A DNA stretch of 64,000 bases from Methylobacterium radiotolerans JCM 2831 (GTDB lineage Bacteria > Pseudomonadota > Alphaproteobacteria > Rhizobiales > Beijerinckiaceae), in contig NC_010505.1 in the NCBI RefSeq assembly GCF_000019725.1, positions 3,953,001-4,017,000 of the forward strand, read 5' to 3'. This document shows, piece by piece, positions 55,098-63,875 of this stretch. The notes beneath the pieces were generated by a model, which saw only the letters and a list, made by a program, of their open reading frames with translations, searched no databases and was not told the origin of the DNA. The translations under genes and the position numbers were made by a program. Numbering within the stretch: the first letter of the stretch is position 1; every line of letters begins with the position of its first letter.

Positions 55098-56234
55098 TCA
55101 CTTGCCGGCCGGCGTGAAGCTCCCGTCCTTCCACACGTAGAGCACGTAGCCCTGCGCGGTGACGTCGCCCTTGGCGTCGAAGCCGACGGTGCCGAGCACG
55201 AGATCGAAGCGCTCGGTGTGCAGCGCCTGCGCGATGGGCCTCGGCTCGGTGGAGTGGGCGAAGTTGCCGGCCGCCACCAGGGCCTGCATGGCCGCGTACC
55301 CGTAGATCGTGGAGCCGGTGGGATCGACGCCCTCGGCCTTGAAGGCCTTCACGACGGCCGCGGCGGCGGGCTGCCGGCTCGGGTCGAGGTAGAAGGTCAT
55401 CAGAACGCCGTTGCTCGCGGACCCGGCGATCTTGGCGAAGTCCGGCGTGGCGATCGCCGAGGTGCCGAACCATTGGGGGCGGAAGCCCCGGTCCGCCGCG
55501 ATCTTCACGAGGCGGCCCATCTCGGCGGCGTCGCCGCCGTAGTAGACGACCTCGATCCCCGCGCTCTTGAGGCGGTCGGCCAGGGCGGCGTCGTCGGCGT
55601 CGCTCGGCGAGAACGACAGGAACAGCGCCTCGTTCACGCCGATGCGGTTGAGGTTGTCCTTGGTGGCGGCGGCGAGGCTGCGGGCCGCCGGCGTCTGGTC
55701 CTGGATCAGCGCGATCTTCCGGTCGCGGAACCGCTCGGCCAGCACGGCGGCGGACAGGCGGGCCTGATCGTCGTCGCGGCCGCAGACCCGGAAGATGTTC
55801 GGCAATCCCCGGTCGGTGAGCCGCGCCGCCACCGAGGCCGCGGTGATCATCACCACCCCGTTCTGCGCGTAGATGTCGGAGGCCGCGATGGAGGCGTTCG
55901 AGCAGACATGGCCGACGACGAGCCGGACGTTGGACCGGACGAAGTGGTTGGCCACCGCCATCGCGGTGTTCGAGTCGCAGGCATCGTCCTGCACGTCCAG
56001 GGTCACGGGCTGGCCGTCGAGGCCGCCCATGGCGTTGGCGTCCCGGGCCGCGGCCTCGACGCCGCGCAGGACCTGCTCGCCGACCGCCACGTAGGGGCCA
56101 GACCGCGGAACCGCCACGCCGATCACCACGTCGGCCGCCGCGCGGGAGGCCGGCAGGAGCGCGAGACACAGGCTCAGGGCGATCAGCGCGGGCCGGAGCG
56201 GCCCGCGGGCGGGGACGAAACGTCCGATCTTCAT
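55098..56234 (-). CDS. Branched-chain amino acid-type ABC solute-binding protein
   Basis: A 378-residue periplasmic protein of the type I binding fold (Leu/Ile/Val receptor family): signal peptide PALIALSLCLALLPASRAAA, VVIGVAVPRSGPYVAVGEQV, VVGHVCSNASIAASDIYAQN and IYGYAAMQALVAAG. No permease or ATPase gene is adjacent, so the ligand is unknown. ATG 56234 follows AGAAGAG; the frame above it is arginine-rich and was not used. Confidence 0.87.
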   Translation of the reverse strand: MKIGRFVPARGPLRPALIALSLCLALLPASRAAADVVIGVAVPRSGPYVAVGEQVLRGVEAAARDANAMGGLDGQPVTLDVQDDACDSNTAMAVANHFVRSNVRLVVGHVCSNASIAASDIYAQNGVVMITAASVAARLTDRGLPNIFRVCGRDDDQARLSAAVLAERFRDRKIALIQDQTPAARSLAAATKDNLNRIGVNEALFLSFSPSDADDAALADRLKSAGIEVVYYGGDAAEMGRLVKIAADRGFRPQWFGTSAIATPDFAKIAGSASNGVLMTFYLDPSRQPAAAAVVKAFKAEGVDPTGSTIYGYAAMQALVAAGNFAHSTEPRPIAQALHTERFDLVLGTVGFDAKGDVTAQGYVLYVWKDGSFTPAGK

Positions 56235-56328
56235 CGGGCTCTTCTGGGCATCCTTGCGCGACACGTCGGCGCGACGGCGGATGCGGCTCCGTAGCCTCGA
56301 TCCCGCCCCGCACCCAGTGCCCATACGC

Positions 56329-56369
56329 GAGGACGCGCCGAAACGCGATTTTTTTCCGCGGCGGTCCTC
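56329..56369. terminator. Hairpin downstream of the polysaccharide export gene
   Basis: GAGGAC-G-CGCCG pairs with CGGCG-GTCCTC around a loop that holds a T7 run. It lies just past the stop of the 56398 gene on the minus strand. It is a possible transcription end but lacks a U-tract after the stem. Confidence 0.35.
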
Positions 56370-56397
56370 TGGGCGACCCGGTGCCTGATTCCGGTGC

Positions 56398-57582
56398 CTA
56401 CTTGGCGTAGGCGTAGGCCGTCGCCGCGGAGGCGACCGGTCCGGTGACGCCGTTGAAGGCGGTGAGGACCTTCTGGACCTCGGTGAAGGGCGCGTTCGAC
56501 ACGTAGATCAGGTCGCGGTTGCGCATCCGGAACGCCTGCGACACGAACAGGCTGTTGGGGTCGCGCATGTCGATCCGGTAGACCACCGGCACCAGAGGCG
56601 TGCCGAGCAGCTTCGAGCCGGGGCTGAGACGACGCACGACGCTGGCCGGCTCGAACCGGAAGATGAAGGTGCCGGCCGGGTCGGCGGCGAAGTCCGACAG
56701 GCCGCGCGCCTTGGCCAGCGCCTGCGCCAGCGTGATCCCGTCGGCCTGGAACGGCAGCTCGGTGCTGTTGCCCAGCGCGCCCACCGCGATGAAGGTCTGC
56801 GGGTCGCGCACCAGGGTCAGCACGTCGTTGGGCCGCAGGTAGATGTTCTCCCGCGGGTTCGACACCACCGTGGTCAGCGGCACGGTCGCGGTCACCGGCC
56901 CGCGCGAGAGCCGCACGAAGGTCTCGTTGACCGGCGCGCGGTTGCCGCCGGCGGCGGCGATGACGTCGAGGATGCGGTCGCCGTGGCCCGAGAGCGGCAG
57001 GCGGGCGCCGGCGGCGCCCTCGCCGGTGATGGTGACGGCCTGGGAGATCGGGCGTGTGACCGAGACCAGCACCTGCGGCTGGATGGCCTTGCCGGCGAGC
57101 TCGTTCTCGATGAGCGCCTGGACGTCCTGGGTGCGGCGGCCGGCGACCTTGATGCGGCCGGCGTAGGGCACCGAGATGGCGCCGTCGCGCCCGACGGGCT
57201 GCTCCGGGATGAGGGCGGACTTGGAACCTGCGGAGAAGCGGTCGGCGACGAGGGGCCCGGAGAACAGGCCGCCGGACCCGGCTTCCCAGATGGAGACCGA
57301 GACCATGTCGCCGATGCCGATGACCGGCTCGGAGGAGGGGCGGTGGTCGCCGAAGGAGGCGAGCAGGCTGTCCAACGGCCGGCCGCGCAGGGCCTCGACC
57401 ACGGAGGGAGTGACGTCGATGATCTCGTAGCGGGCGAGCAGGCCCCCGTCGGCCGTGGCGACCTCAGCCCCGGCCTGGATCGCGCTCGCCGTCGGACCCG
57501 CCGCGGGCAGGTACGTGCAGCCCGACATCGCCGTGACGGCGAGCAGGACGAGGGGAAGTTTGCGCATCCAGATGTTGCCCAT
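56398..57582 (-). CDS. Polysaccharide export lipoprotein (Wza/GumB-like)
   Basis: A 394-residue outer-membrane auxiliary protein. A lipoprotein signal ends at Cys22 (LAVTAMSGC). The Poly_export domain (VIGIGDMVSVSIWEAGSGGL, then DGAISVPYAGRIKVAGRRTQ) is followed by SLBB repeats (ITGEGAAGARLPLSGHGDRI and VGALGNSTELPFQADG). Such proteins form the export pore for capsule or exopolysaccharide. No polymerase, tyrosine kinase or glycosyltransferase genes are adjacent, so the rest of the system is elsewhere. ATG 57567 is an alternative start. Confidence 0.88.
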   Translation of the reverse strand: MGNIWMRKLPLVLLAVTAMSGCTYLPAAGPTASAIQAGAEVATADGGLLARYEIIDVTPSVVEALRGRPLDSLLASFGDHRPSSEPVIGIGDMVSVSIWEAGSGGLFSGPLVADRFSAGSKSALIPEQPVGRDGAISVPYAGRIKVAGRRTQDVQALIENELAGKAIQPQVLVSVTRPISQAVTITGEGAAGARLPLSGHGDRILDVIAAAGGNRAPVNETFVRLSRGPVTATVPLTTVVSNPRENIYLRPNDVLTLVRDPQTFIAVGALGNSTELPFQADGITLAQALAKARGLSDFAADPAGTFIFRFEPASVVRRLSPGSKLLGTPLVPVVYRIDMRDPNSLFVSQAFRMRNRDLIYVSNAPFTEVQKVLTAFNGVTGPVASAATAYAYAK

Positions 57583-57839
57583 CGGTATTGCCGAGCCCGT
57601 GCCTAGCCCATAGCGGCCCAGGTGTCCGTAGCGGGTGAGCCACACTCCGCCCGCCACGGCCGAGACTGCTAAGTCATCCTCGTTAAGCACAGCTTTTTCG
57701 GGGCACTGGAACGACAAATGCCGGGCGTATCGCCCGCGGCCGAAATATCGGGACACAAATCCGGACGCTGTCGGCGGTAACGGATCTGCCGATCGACGCC
57801 CGGGGCCGGCCGGACCGGGCGCGATCCGCTCGCTGCCCG

Positions 57840-58127
57840 TCACTGCCCCTGGGTCACCGCCGCGGTGATGTCGCCGTAGACGGCGCTGACGCGGGATACG
57901 TAGTAGCGGATGCTGCCCACCGCGACGAGGAAGATCAGGCCGCCGAGCAGGGCGTACTCCGTCGCGGTGGATCCGCGGAGGTCGCGGGCGAACCGTGCGG
58001 CCGCGGCCCGGATCCGACCCGACGGGGCGGACGCCGCCCGGGATCGCACAGCGCGCAGCCCCGCTCCGTCGCCGCCCGGCTCTTCCATGGTCGAACGCGC
58101 CTTCCAGTCCCGCTGCCCGCGTGACAT
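57840..58127 (-). CDS. Flp-type type IVb pilin, orphan
   Basis: A 95-residue prepilin. The mature part begins after Gly52 in DLRGSTATEYALLGG: the G-x4-E signature of prepilin-peptidase cleavage is met (Gly52, Glu57). It is followed by one hydrophobic helix (LIFLVAVGSIRYYVS). The leader of about 52 residues is long and basic. No tad/cpa assembly genes are nearby. ATG 58127 was chosen for GGAG seven bases upstream; ATG 58088 would give an 82-residue form. Confidence 0.75.
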   Translation of the reverse strand: MSRGQRDWKARSTMEEPGGDGAGLRAVRSRAASAPSGRIRAAAARFARDLRGSTATEYALLGGLIFLVAVGSIRYYVSRVSAVYGDITAAVTQGQ

Positions 58128-58270
58128 CACGCGCTCCGAACGCTGGTACCCGAGCCCGATTGCCGCCGGCTTAACGAAGTGTTCGAAACAGGGGATCGGG
58201 CCGAGTCCGGGCGGGATAGGCACCGCCCGGCGCGGTGACGGGGCGCCCGCGAGGGCGCGCCCGTGACGGC

Positions 58271-58555
58271 TCAGGCGTGGCCGGCCTTATGGCGCAGGTC
58301 GTCGATCCGCTTCGAGGCCTCGGCCTTGTCGAGGTCGGGGTCGAACGCCTTCGGCTCCTTCGCCTCCTCCGACAGCGTCTTCAGATAGGAGGCCTGCGCG
58401 CCGGTCATCGGCTCGCCGCCGGTCGTCCACTGGTCTGGATCCTTGATCTGGTTCGACACGTCCTTCGGGTCGGTCTTGGGGTTCTCCGGGGCGTCCTGGC
58501 GCGCTCCGGAATCCCGGCCCGCCTTCGAGGTCGCCTTCGCGGTGGTGGTGGCCAT
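58271..58555 (-). CDS. DUF3072 family stress protein
   Basis: A 94-residue hydrophilic protein. A lysine/alanine-rich N-terminus is followed by the DUF3072 core DPDQWTTGGEPMTGAQASYL and KTLSEEAKEPKAFD. The function is unknown; members are small soluble proteins. ATG 58555 is preferred to a frame from 58723 of non-coding-like composition. A perfect EcfG-type promoter stands 40 bp upstream, indicating general stress response control. Confidence 0.85.
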   Translation of the reverse strand: MATTTAKATSKAGRDSGARQDAPENPKTDPKDVSNQIKDPDQWTTGGEPMTGAQASYLKTLSEEAKEPKAFDPDLDKAEASKRIDDLRHKAGHA

Positions 58556-58594
58556 GCGACTGATGTTCCCTGATTGTTCGCGTTCTGGGGCACC

Positions 58595-58620
58595 AACGCG
58601 GCCGGCCGCGCCCCGGTTCC
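58595..58620 (-). promoter_or_regulatory. EcfG-type promoter of the DUF3072 gene
   Basis: The minus strand reads GGAAC, a 17-bp spacer, CGTT: an exact match to the general-stress sigma EcfG consensus of alphaproteobacteria, about 40 bp before the ATG at 58555. Confidence 0.65.
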
Positions 58621-58733
58621 TGCGGCCGCGGCGGCGCCGTCGGGCGCGGCGATCTTCCCTTCCGCGCGCCCGCTCCGCATGATCGCGACGCGCGGTGCCC
58701 CCCCCGGCGCACCTCGGAGGCACGGTGGTCCGG

Positions 58734-59300
58734 ATGACGTCCCAATCACAGCCGACGCCCGATGCCCGGACGGCCGCTCAAGTGCTCGTGGTCATGGGTG
58801 TCTCGGGGTCCGGGAAGAGTACCGTGGCGGCGCTGATCGCCGAGAAGCTCGGCTGGATCTTCGTGGACGGCGACAGCTTCCACACACCGGAGCATGTGGC
58901 GAAGATGCGCGCGGGCCACGCCCTCGACGACGCGGACCGCGCGCCCTGGCTCGCCCGGATCGCGACCTGGATCCAGCAGCGCCTCGACGCCGGCGAGTCC
59001 GGCGTGGTCGTCTGCTCGGCCCTCAGGCGCGCGTACCGGGACGTCCTCACCCGGGGCAGCCGGCGCGTTCGCCTCGTCTACCTCGACGGCGACAAGGCCC
59101 TGATCGCCCGGCGCCTCGCGGAGCGCCAGGGCCATTTTATGTCGCCGTACCTCCTCGACAGCCAGTTCGCGACCCTCGAGGTCCCGGGGGCCTACGAGCA
59201 CCCGATCACCGTCGGGATCCTCGAGCCGCCCGGGGCGATTGCCGACCGGGTCGTGGCGGAACTCGCCGCCGCGGCGCGCCGGGATCCGGGCAGGGAGTGA
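58734..59300 (+). CDS. gntK: Gluconokinase
   Basis: A 188-residue enzyme phosphorylating gluconate to 6-phosphogluconate. It has the P-loop MGVSGSGKST (21-30), the gluconokinase stretch DGDSFHTPEHVAKMRAG, CSALRRAYRD and HFMSPYLLDSQFATLE. Length is normal for the GntK family. ATG 58734 was chosen because it sits just before the kinase fold. It is followed after 4 bp by a HAD phosphatase gene, probably one operon. Confidence 0.93.
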   Translation: MTSQSQPTPDARTAAQVLVVMGVSGSGKSTVAALIAEKLGWIFVDGDSFHTPEHVAKMRAGHALDDADRAPWLARIATWIQQRLDAGESGVVVCSALRRAYRDVLTRGSRRVRLVYLDGDKALIARRLAERQGHFMSPYLLDSQFATLEVPGAYEHPITVGILEPPGAIADRVVAELAAAARRDPGRE

Positions 59301-59304
59301 CGCG

Positions 59305-60126
59305 ATGACAGCAGAAGCCGGCAAGGCCGCGGGGATCGCGCTGGTGATCTCCGACGTCGACGGCACCCTGGTGACCGGCGACAAGCGCCTGACCGCGGCG
59401 ACGGTGGCGGCCGTGCGCCGCCTGCGCGCGGCCGGGATCGGCTTCAGCATCGCCTCGGCGCGGCCCCCGATCGGCCTGCGGAGCCTCGTGGCGGAACTCG
59501 GCCTCGACCTGCCGATGGGGGCCTTCAACGGCGCGAGCGTCGTCCGGCCGGACCTGTCGATCATCGAGGAGCGGACCATTCCCGAGGCGGCGGCCCGGTC
59601 GGCCCTCGACCGGCTCCTGGCCGAGAGGCTGGATGTGTGGGTCTTCGCTGACGGCGCGTGGTGCCTGCGCGACCCGGACGGTCCCTACACCGACCTGGAG
59701 CGCCGCACGATCGGCGCGGAGCCCCGGGTCGTGGCGGATCTCGGCACGCTCACGGGATCGGCCGCCAAGATCGTCGGCGTCAGCCGCGACCACGCCCACC
59801 TCGCGGCCTGCGAGACGCGCATCGCCGCGGCACTGGCAGGCCGGGCCACCGTCCACCGCTCGCAGGCCTACTATCTCGACGTGACTCCGCCCGATCTCGA
59901 CAAGGGTCGCTTCGTCGCCTGGATGAGCGCGCACCTCGCCATCCCGCGCGAGCGGATCGCCACCTTCGGCGATGCCGGGAACGACCGCCCGATGTTCGCG
60001 CAGAGCGGCTACGCGGTGGCGATGGGCAATGCCGAGGCGAGCGTCCAGGCGGCCGCGAGCGCGGTCACGGACAGCAACGACGCCGACGGGTTCGCCCGCG
60101 CGGTCGAGCGCCTCATCCTCCCCTGA
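59305..60126 (+). CDS. HAD-family (Cof-type) hydrolase
   Basis: A 273-residue phosphatase of the HAD superfamily, type IIB cap. Motif I is SDVDGTLVTG, motif IV FGDAGNDRPMF; the cap covers about residues 85-190. Cof-type enzymes act on sugar phosphates and other small phosphomonoesters. It starts 4 bp after gntK, so a role in sugar-acid metabolism is plausible but not proven. Confidence 0.92.
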   Translation: MTAEAGKAAGIALVISDVDGTLVTGDKRLTAATVAAVRRLRAAGIGFSIASARPPIGLRSLVAELGLDLPMGAFNGASVVRPDLSIIEERTIPEAAARSALDRLLAERLDVWVFADGAWCLRDPDGPYTDLERRTIGAEPRVVADLGTLTGSAAKIVGVSRDHAHLAACETRIAAALAGRATVHRSQAYYLDVTPPDLDKGRFVAWMSAHLAIPRERIATFGDAGNDRPMFAQSGYAVAMGNAEASVQAAASAVTDSNDADGFARAVERLILP

Positions 60127-60281
60127 CCGGCCGACCGCGTCCGCGCGCCGCCCTGTGGCGCGCGGATCACAAGCGGGCCCGTCGCCCCGGTCGCCCACAG
60201 GCTGCCGAACCGGGGCCGCTTTCCGGCCTCATTTCCCCGTGACCTAGCTTGACCACAGAACAAGCAGCACCAGGTCTCGGA

Positions 60282-61262
60282 ATGCATCGCCTCATCCTGG
60301 CCGCCGTCCTCGCGGTCGCGCCCGCCGCCGCCTTCGGGCAGGGCGCGCGCGACAATATCGACGCGCTGATCGAGCAGCAGGCCAAGGCGAACGGCGTTCC
60401 GGCGAGCTTCGTGCACGCCGTGGTGAAGCGCGAGAGCAACTACAACCCGCGGGCCAAGGGCGGCAGCGCCCTCGGCCTCATGCAGATCAAGCACGCGACC
60501 GCGCGCAGCCTGGGCTACACCGGCGACGCCGCCGGCCTGTACGATCCGGAGACCAACCTGCGCTACGGCGTGGCCTATCTGGCGGGCGCCTACCGCACGG
60601 CCAAGGGCAACGTCAGCCAAGCCTACCAGTACTACAACCGCGGCTACTACTACGCCGCCAAGCGCCAGGGCATCTCCACCGAAGTCGCCTCGGTGGTCGC
60701 GCCGGTGGCAGCGTCGGCCAGCGCCCTGGCGAGCCTGTTCGGCGGCGGCGTCGCCGACACCCGGAACAACCCCGCTGCCGCCGCCCTGGCCTACGCACCC
60801 ACCGCCGCCGCGGTGGCGGAGGTTCCGACCGAGACCGTCGAGGTACCGCTGCCGCCGCGCCGGCCCGCCGCCCTGGCCGGCGCGGCGATCGAGCTCGCCA
60901 GCCTGTCCATCGACCCGGCCGCCGCGGCTCCGGGCCCGGCCCCGGGCACCGCGCAGGCCGCCGCGGCGCCCGCCGTGGAGGTGCCGCTGCCGCCGCGCCG
61001 CCCCGCGGCCCTGGGCAGCGCCGTCGCGGCGGCCGCGCCGGCGCAGATCGCGGAGCTCCGGCTCTCTCCGCAGCCCGAGGCCACCCCCGCTGCGATGACC
61101 CCCGCGGCCGCTCCGGCGCCGACCACCGAGGCCGCGGTGGAGGCCGTCGAGGTGCCGCTGCCGCCGCGCCGGCCGTCGCTCCAGATGCTCGCCGCCGCCA
61201 CACCGCGGCGCGCGCCGGCCGCCGCGCCGGTGCAGGAGGCCACGGCCCTGCCGGTCGAGTAG
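60282..61262 (+). CDS. Lytic transglycosylase (SLT domain) with proline-rich repeats
   Basis: A 326-residue secreted protein. A signal peptide (MHRLILAAVLAVAPAAAFG) is followed by an SLT domain (about 25-140) with catalytic Glu51 in KRESNYNP, GLMQIKHATARSLGY and NLRYGVAYLAGAYR. The remaining half is alanine/proline-rich with the segment VEVPLPPRRP three times. It cleaves peptidoglycan at the periplasmic face. The tail may bind a partner. ATG 60282 gives a clean signal peptide. Confidence 0.9.
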   Translation: MHRLILAAVLAVAPAAAFGQGARDNIDALIEQQAKANGVPASFVHAVVKRESNYNPRAKGGSALGLMQIKHATARSLGYTGDAAGLYDPETNLRYGVAYLAGAYRTAKGNVSQAYQYYNRGYYYAAKRQGISTEVASVVAPVAASASALASLFGGGVADTRNNPAAAALAYAPTAAAVAEVPTETVEVPLPPRRPAALAGAAIELASLSIDPAAAAPGPAPGTAQAAAAPAVEVPLPPRRPAALGSAVAAAAPAQIAELRLSPQPEATPAAMTPAAAPAPTTEAAVEAVEVPLPPRRPSLQMLAAATPRRAPAAAPVQEATALPVE

Positions 61263-61602
61263 CGCGCCCTTCCGAACCGGCCGCGCACCGGGAAACCGCC
61301 GGCCGGCCGGGCCCTCTGCCCACACAAGGATCATGCCCAAGGCTTGACCATCGGGTCGATCCGCAACACATAGGCGCCACGCCAGCAACGTGGTTGGATC
61401 GCTACGGTACGGACCGGCGCCGCAAGACAGCGGCCGTACGCGGGTGGCGCACGACAGATCTCAGGGCAGGAAACGCCGGTCCACGCGCGCACGTTCGGGC
61501 AGTATCCTGTCCGGCGGAACGTCAAAGCGCGATGGATCTCGAAGCGGCAGGCATGCAGGGCACGGACTCTGCTTTCGAGCTGGCAGGAAAGCGGACGGCG
61601 CC
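61263..61602. other. Intergenic region before the HTH-kinase fusion gene
   Basis: A stretch of 340 bp. I see no operator, RNA or gene in it. Frames that cross it are arginine-rich and judged non-coding. Confidence 0.4.
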
Positions 61603-62487
61603 ATGACCGGCGTGGTAGAACAGGAATCTCTCTTTCTCACGGACCTCGGGCGGCGCGTCAGACACGCGCGCACCGTGCGCGGGCTGTCGCGCAAGGTCCT
61701 GTCGCAGACCTCGGGCCTGTCCGAGCGCTACATCGCGCAGCTGGAGGGTGGCCAGGGCAACGTGTCGATCATCCTGCTGCGGCGGGTGGCCAACGCCATG
61801 GGCGTGCGGCTCGACGACCTGATCACCGGCAACGACGCGCTGCCCGACTGGCCGGTGGTGCGCGACCTCCTCGCGCAGGCGAGCCCGGCGCAGATCGTCG
61901 CCGCCAAGGAGGCGCTCTCCGGCGGCAGCCGGCCCGAATCGAGCAACCGGCCGCGCGTGGCGCTGATCGGCCTGCGCGGCGCCGGCAAGTCGACCCTCGG
62001 CAAGCTCGCGGCGGAGCGCCTCGGCTGGACCTTCGTGGAGCTCAACGCCGAGATCGAGCGCGAGAACGCCCTCTCGGTCCAGGAGATCTTCGCGATCTAC
62101 GGCCAGGAGGGCTATCGCCGGCTGGAGCAGGCGGCCCTGCGGCGCCTCACGGAGCATCCCGGGCCGCTGATCCTCGCGACCAGCGGCGGCATCGTCGCGG
62201 AACCGCTCACATACGATCTGCTCCTGCAGGCGTTCTACACGATCTGGCTGCGCGCCCGGCCGGAGGAGCACATGAGCCGCGTCCGCGAGCAGGGGCACCT
62301 CGCCACAACCGGTGATCACGCCTCCGCGATGCAGGAGCTGCGCGCCGTGCTGGCGAGCCGCGAGCCGCTCTACGCCCGGGCCCCGGCCACGGTGGACACC
62401 TCCAACATCCCGGTCCAGACGATGCTGGACCGCCTGACGGCGGCGATCGAGGCGCGGTTCGGGCAGCCCGTGCCGCTGGCGGACTGA
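61603..62487 (+). CDS. BzdR/BoxR-like regulator: HTH fused to shikimate-kinase-like domain
   Basis: A 294-residue fusion. Residues 12-75 are an XRE-type HTH (LGRRVRHARTVRGLSRKVLS and LSERYIAQLEGG). Residues about 115-290 are shikimate-kinase-like: P-loop GLRGAGKST (123-131) and YGQEGYRRLE. The usual D-x-D of shikimate kinase is Asn148-Ala-Glu150, and the GGG motif is SGG. The layout is that of BzdR and BoxR, which repress aromatic (benzoyl-CoA) degradation genes and bind benzoyl-CoA in the kinase-like domain. No such pathway genes are in the window, so the effector and targets here are unknown. Confidence 0.87.
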   Translation: MTGVVEQESLFLTDLGRRVRHARTVRGLSRKVLSQTSGLSERYIAQLEGGQGNVSIILLRRVANAMGVRLDDLITGNDALPDWPVVRDLLAQASPAQIVAAKEALSGGSRPESSNRPRVALIGLRGAGKSTLGKLAAERLGWTFVELNAEIERENALSVQEIFAIYGQEGYRRLEQAALRRLTEHPGPLILATSGGIVAEPLTYDLLLQAFYTIWLRARPEEHMSRVREQGHLATTGDHASAMQELRAVLASREPLYARAPATVDTSNIPVQTMLDRLTAAIEARFGQPVPLAD

Positions 62488-62716
62488 CCCGCCGCCGGTC
62501 GCTGACAGCCATGCGACCGATGCGACCTCAGGGCCGCGCCGGCCCTTGATCGCCGCGGTGCAGCGCACCACGCTAGGGCAGAACCCGCGGTCCGGCGCCC
62601 CTGCGGCCCACCTCCGCCCCGGGCGGGAGATCCGCCCGTCCGCGCGGGCGCTGGACCGGCCCCGCCGCACGCGCGATCGGCTAACCCTGCGAAGTCCCGG
62701 ACGTGAGCATCCGCCC

Positions 62717-63568
62717 ATGAGCGCCAGTCCTGCCTTCAATCACCCCTCGCATGACCTCGCGGTCGTCGACCCGGTCTGGTCGCGGCTGCGGGACGAGGCG
62801 GAGGACGTCCTGCGGACCGAGCCGCAGCTCGCCTCCTTCATCGTCGCGACGATCCTGAACCACGCCACCCTGGAAGGCGCGGTCTCCCACCGGGTCGCGG
62901 CCCGGCTCGGGCACCCGTCGCTGCCGGCCGAACTCGTCGCCCACGCCTTCCACGAGGCGATCACGGCGGATCCGGGGATCGGGCAGGCGTTCCGCGCCGA
63001 TATCGGCGCGGTGATCGACCGGGATCCGGCGACGCTCCGGGCACTGGAGCCGGTCCTGTACTTCAAGGGCTTCCACGCGCTGCAGGCCTACCGCCTCGCC
63101 CACCATGTCTGGAACCGCGGCCGGCGCGACCTCGCCCTCTACCTCCAGAGCCGGGTCTCGGAGGTGTTCCAGTGCGACATCCATCCGGCCGCGCGGATCG
63201 GCCGGGGCGTCTTCCTCGACCACGCCACCGGCCTCGTGGTCGGCTCGACCGCGGTGATCGAGGACGACGTGTCGATCCTCCACGCCGTGACCTTGGGCGG
63301 TACCGGCAAGCAGCGCGGCGACCGCCACCCCAAGATCCGCCGCGGCGTGATGATCGGCGCCGGCGCCAAGATCCTGGGCAACATCGAGGTCGGGGCCTGC
63401 GCCCGGGTGGCGGCGGGCTCTGTGGTGCTGCGGCCGGTGCCGCCGAACACGACGGTCGTCGGTGTGCCGGCGCGCGTGGTCGGTACCGCCGGCTGCGACG
63501 ATCCGGCCCGGGCGATGGACCAGCTCGTCGCCCTCGACCAGTTCATCCACCTGGGCGACGGGATCTGA
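62717..63568 (+). CDS. cysE: Serine O-acetyltransferase
   Basis: A 283-residue enzyme making O-acetylserine, the first step of cysteine synthesis. The N-terminal helical domain (DPVWSRLRDEAEDVLRTEPQ) is followed by the left-handed hexapeptide-repeat helix (IHPAARIGRGVFLDHATG, then GGTGKQRGDRHPKIRRGVMI). His in FLDHATG is catalytic in the family. Length fits the CysE type. DUF3126 follows after 91 bp. Confidence 0.95.
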   Translation: MSASPAFNHPSHDLAVVDPVWSRLRDEAEDVLRTEPQLASFIVATILNHATLEGAVSHRVAARLGHPSLPAELVAHAFHEAITADPGIGQAFRADIGAVIDRDPATLRALEPVLYFKGFHALQAYRLAHHVWNRGRRDLALYLQSRVSEVFQCDIHPAARIGRGVFLDHATGLVVGSTAVIEDDVSILHAVTLGGTGKQRGDRHPKIRRGVMIGAGAKILGNIEVGACARVAAGSVVLRPVPPNTTVVGVPARVVGTAGCDDPARAMDQLVALDQFIHLGDGI

Positions 63569-63659
63569 CCCGGAGTGGTCGCGCTTGCCGCTCCGCCCGC
63601 GGCGTGGCAAGCCCTCGGCCCATCCGCGGCGCCAGCGCCGCCAGGGGAGATCGACCAGC

Positions 63660-63875
63660 GTGACCAAAGCCGAGACCGCGAAGCTTCAGGACTATCTGCG
63701 CCGCAAGTTCGCGAACAACAATATCCGCCTCATGGCGATGAAGACCGGCGACTCCGCCGAGGTGTTCATCGGCGAGGAGTCGATCGGCGTGATCGCCGAC
63801 GACAAGGAGGACGGCGACGATTCCTTCGTCTTCCGGATGGCGATCCTCGACATCGATCTCGAGGAAGAGGCCTGA
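63660..63875 (+). CDS. DUF3126 family protein
   Basis: A 71-residue acidic protein, GTG start (VTKAETAKLQDYLRRKFANN, then AEVFIGEESIGVIADDKEDG, ending DIDLEEEA). It matches the DUF3126 family, which sits after cysE in many Hyphomicrobiales. The function is unknown. The GTG at 63660 marks the family's usual N-terminus. Confidence 0.88.
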   Translation: MTKAETAKLQDYLRRKFANNNIRLMAMKTGDSAEVFIGEESIGVIADDKEDGDDSFVFRMAILDIDLEEEA

